DNA of 64,000 bases. It comes from Lithodes maja. Its lineage: Eukaryota; Arthropoda; Malacostraca; Decapoda; Lithodidae. Of this stretch, positions 62,808 to 64,000 are shown one piece after another. Under the pieces are notes generated by a model, which saw only the letters and a list, made by a program, of their open reading frames with translations, ran no database searches and was not told where the DNA came from. The position numbers and the translations under genes were made by a program. Positions within the stretch are counted from its first letter, which is position 1. Each line of letters begins with the position of its first letter. Location of the stretch: NCBI GenBank assembly GCA_037953745.1, contig JBAKBP010003080.1:1-64000 (forward strand), written 5' to 3'.

Positions 62808-64000
62808 TCACTCACCACTCGCTTTATCAATACCCTTGATCCTTTGACCCACTTTAACTTTCACTACATTACGTTCAGACACACCAGAGGCGATAGCACC
62901 GGCATCCGTCTGACGTATGTCACCGGGGGGGACCTCCACAGCAACCTGACCCCCACCACCCACAACATCAACAATGTTACCAGGATGTTCGTCATCATCC
63001 GAGTCTAGGTCTGAATCTACGAATCTAGGCACCACATTACCACGTTCACTAGGTACGTCCAGAGTATGGGGAGAAGAATGGGGCACATCCTCACCATTTG
63101 ACACGGCAGCAGTATCAACACTGGTAGGTGCCATGGCAATTCGACATGTGTGTACCCTAATACACATACCACCGTGCTTCACCAAAAACTGCTTCCCGTC
63201 TCTCCCTATTATTGTACCAGGTCCGCGCCACTTATTACTGTCTAGACGCTTGTAGTAAACATCATCTCCGTAGTGTAGGTCTCCAGGGTCGCTTTCCCGC
63301 ACATTATGACGAAGTGCTCTAGTCAGCCTTTCACTAGATTCCGCTATGGTAAATGCTCGTCTTGCAGCGTGAAGGGCAGTCAGGTTATCCTTAACTATAC
63401 CAGCAGGTGTGGCCTCGCTGTCTAGCACTGGCATGTTATCATAAAAAGCTCCAGGAATCCCAGGGTTCTGGCCAAACACCAACTGGTTAGGCGAGAAACC
63501 TGAGAAGGTTGACAGTGCGTTCCTGGCAGCCACAGCCCAAGCCAGAGCAACATCCAGACTACAGCTAGGACAATCCGCCAAAATCTTGCTAACCATTCAC
63601 CCAACACAGCATTGAGCCTCTCACAAGCACCATTACTCCAAGGGCTTTCAGCTGCCGTAGTCAGTATCTTAACGTTAAATGACTCACCCAGAGACCTCAT
63701 GTCTGAATTATTAAATTCACAGCCATTATCTGACAATATTTTTCCTGGGGCACCAAATAACACAACCCAACTGAGAAATATCCCACGAATAATAGTGCCT
63801 GCATTCTTGTCATGAATAACCACAGATGTACAATATCTTGTATACAGGTCCACTATCACCAAGAAATACTTCTTGCCCCATGACTTAAGGTCCATAGCAA
63901 TCACCTCATTAATTCTGTGAGCCATCGGGACACCTACCACTGGTCTCGGGCTCGGTTTCTTATACCTTCTACACACTGAACAATCAATTGTCACTTTATC
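62808..64000 (-). pseudogene. Copia integrase
   Basis: The minus-strand frame from 63994 carries the end of the zinc finger (CSVCRRYKKPSP) and the catalytic triad: AMDLKSWGKKY, ILSDNGCEFNN and SNGACERLNAVLGEW. A shift near 63595 moves the frame to ARNALSTFSGFSPNQLVFGQ and the C-terminal region GDDVYYKRLDSNKWRGPGTI with a linker to 62808. It would insert element DNA into the genome. Broken by the shift. Confidence 0.75.

Larger units (their letters stand above)
60850..64000 (-). mobile_element. Ty1/copia-like LTR retrotransposon, 5' part outside the window
   Basis: Reading right to left, the order is integrase (64000-62808), reverse transcriptase (62715-61630), RNase H (61629-61189), then an A-rich purine tract and a short candidate LTR. 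Integrase before RT and the RT motifs are those of copia elements. Gag and the left LTR lie beyond base 64000. Frames are broken at several points. Confidence 0.82.

Overview
The window is a eukaryotic, arthropod-like stretch made almost entirely of nested transposable elements. DIRS1-like retrotransposons, a Gmr1-type gypsy, a copia element, several LINE types, a tRNA-derived SINE and TA- or TTAA-targeting DNA elements occur together, and this best fits a decapod crustacean (inference, no taxonomic search done). I found no complete host gene. One 87-base exon-like block on the minus strand at 15834-15920 is the only candidate host coding sequence, so the window may be intronic or intergenic.

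Layout. 1-7147: an I/Jockey-like LINE on the minus strand, split by a hAT-like element (2010-3197, 8-bp duplication) and a piggyBac-derived element (3997-6312, TTAA duplication) that encodes a piggyBac cysteine-rich domain but no catalytic domain. 7151-11230: a DIRS end junction, a ~137-bp tandem array split by a pogo-like MITE, a DIRS gag relic and a LINE tail. 11232-15288: the 3' end of a DIRS element (family A), split by a 3.3-kb hAT-like element that itself carries three MITEs. 15289-21602: LINE, pogo-like and SINE fragments, the host-like exon, and two degenerate LINE reverse transcriptases.

21603-43255 is a structurally complete but mutated family-A DIRS element: left ITR, leader with three perfect palindromes, GC-rich gag/RT/RNase H/tyrosine recombinase, internal complementary region (ICR), right ITR. 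It was invaded by a SINE (itself hit by a pogo-like MITE) and by a second copy of the I-like LINE, which was in turn split by a 9.3-kb Gmr1-type gypsy element (30302-39602). That gypsy has LTRs in which I see no differences and one open 1712-codon frame with integrase upstream of reverse transcriptase. 43646-54577 is a second complete DIRS (family B) with ITRs, a likely spliceosomal leader intron, decayed ORFs and an ICR; it carries two LINE fragments, two piggyBac MITEs and a Tigger-like MITE. 55063-59345 is a partial family-B relative split by a LINE whose RT frame is interrupted only by a TTAA-inserted MITE. The right edge (60850-64000) is a copia-like element on the minus strand.

The elements do not form a cellular pathway. 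Their value is structural: target-site duplications and uninterrupted sister copies inside the window allow most insertions to be ordered in time. Boundaries were resolved by eye and may be off by a few bases.
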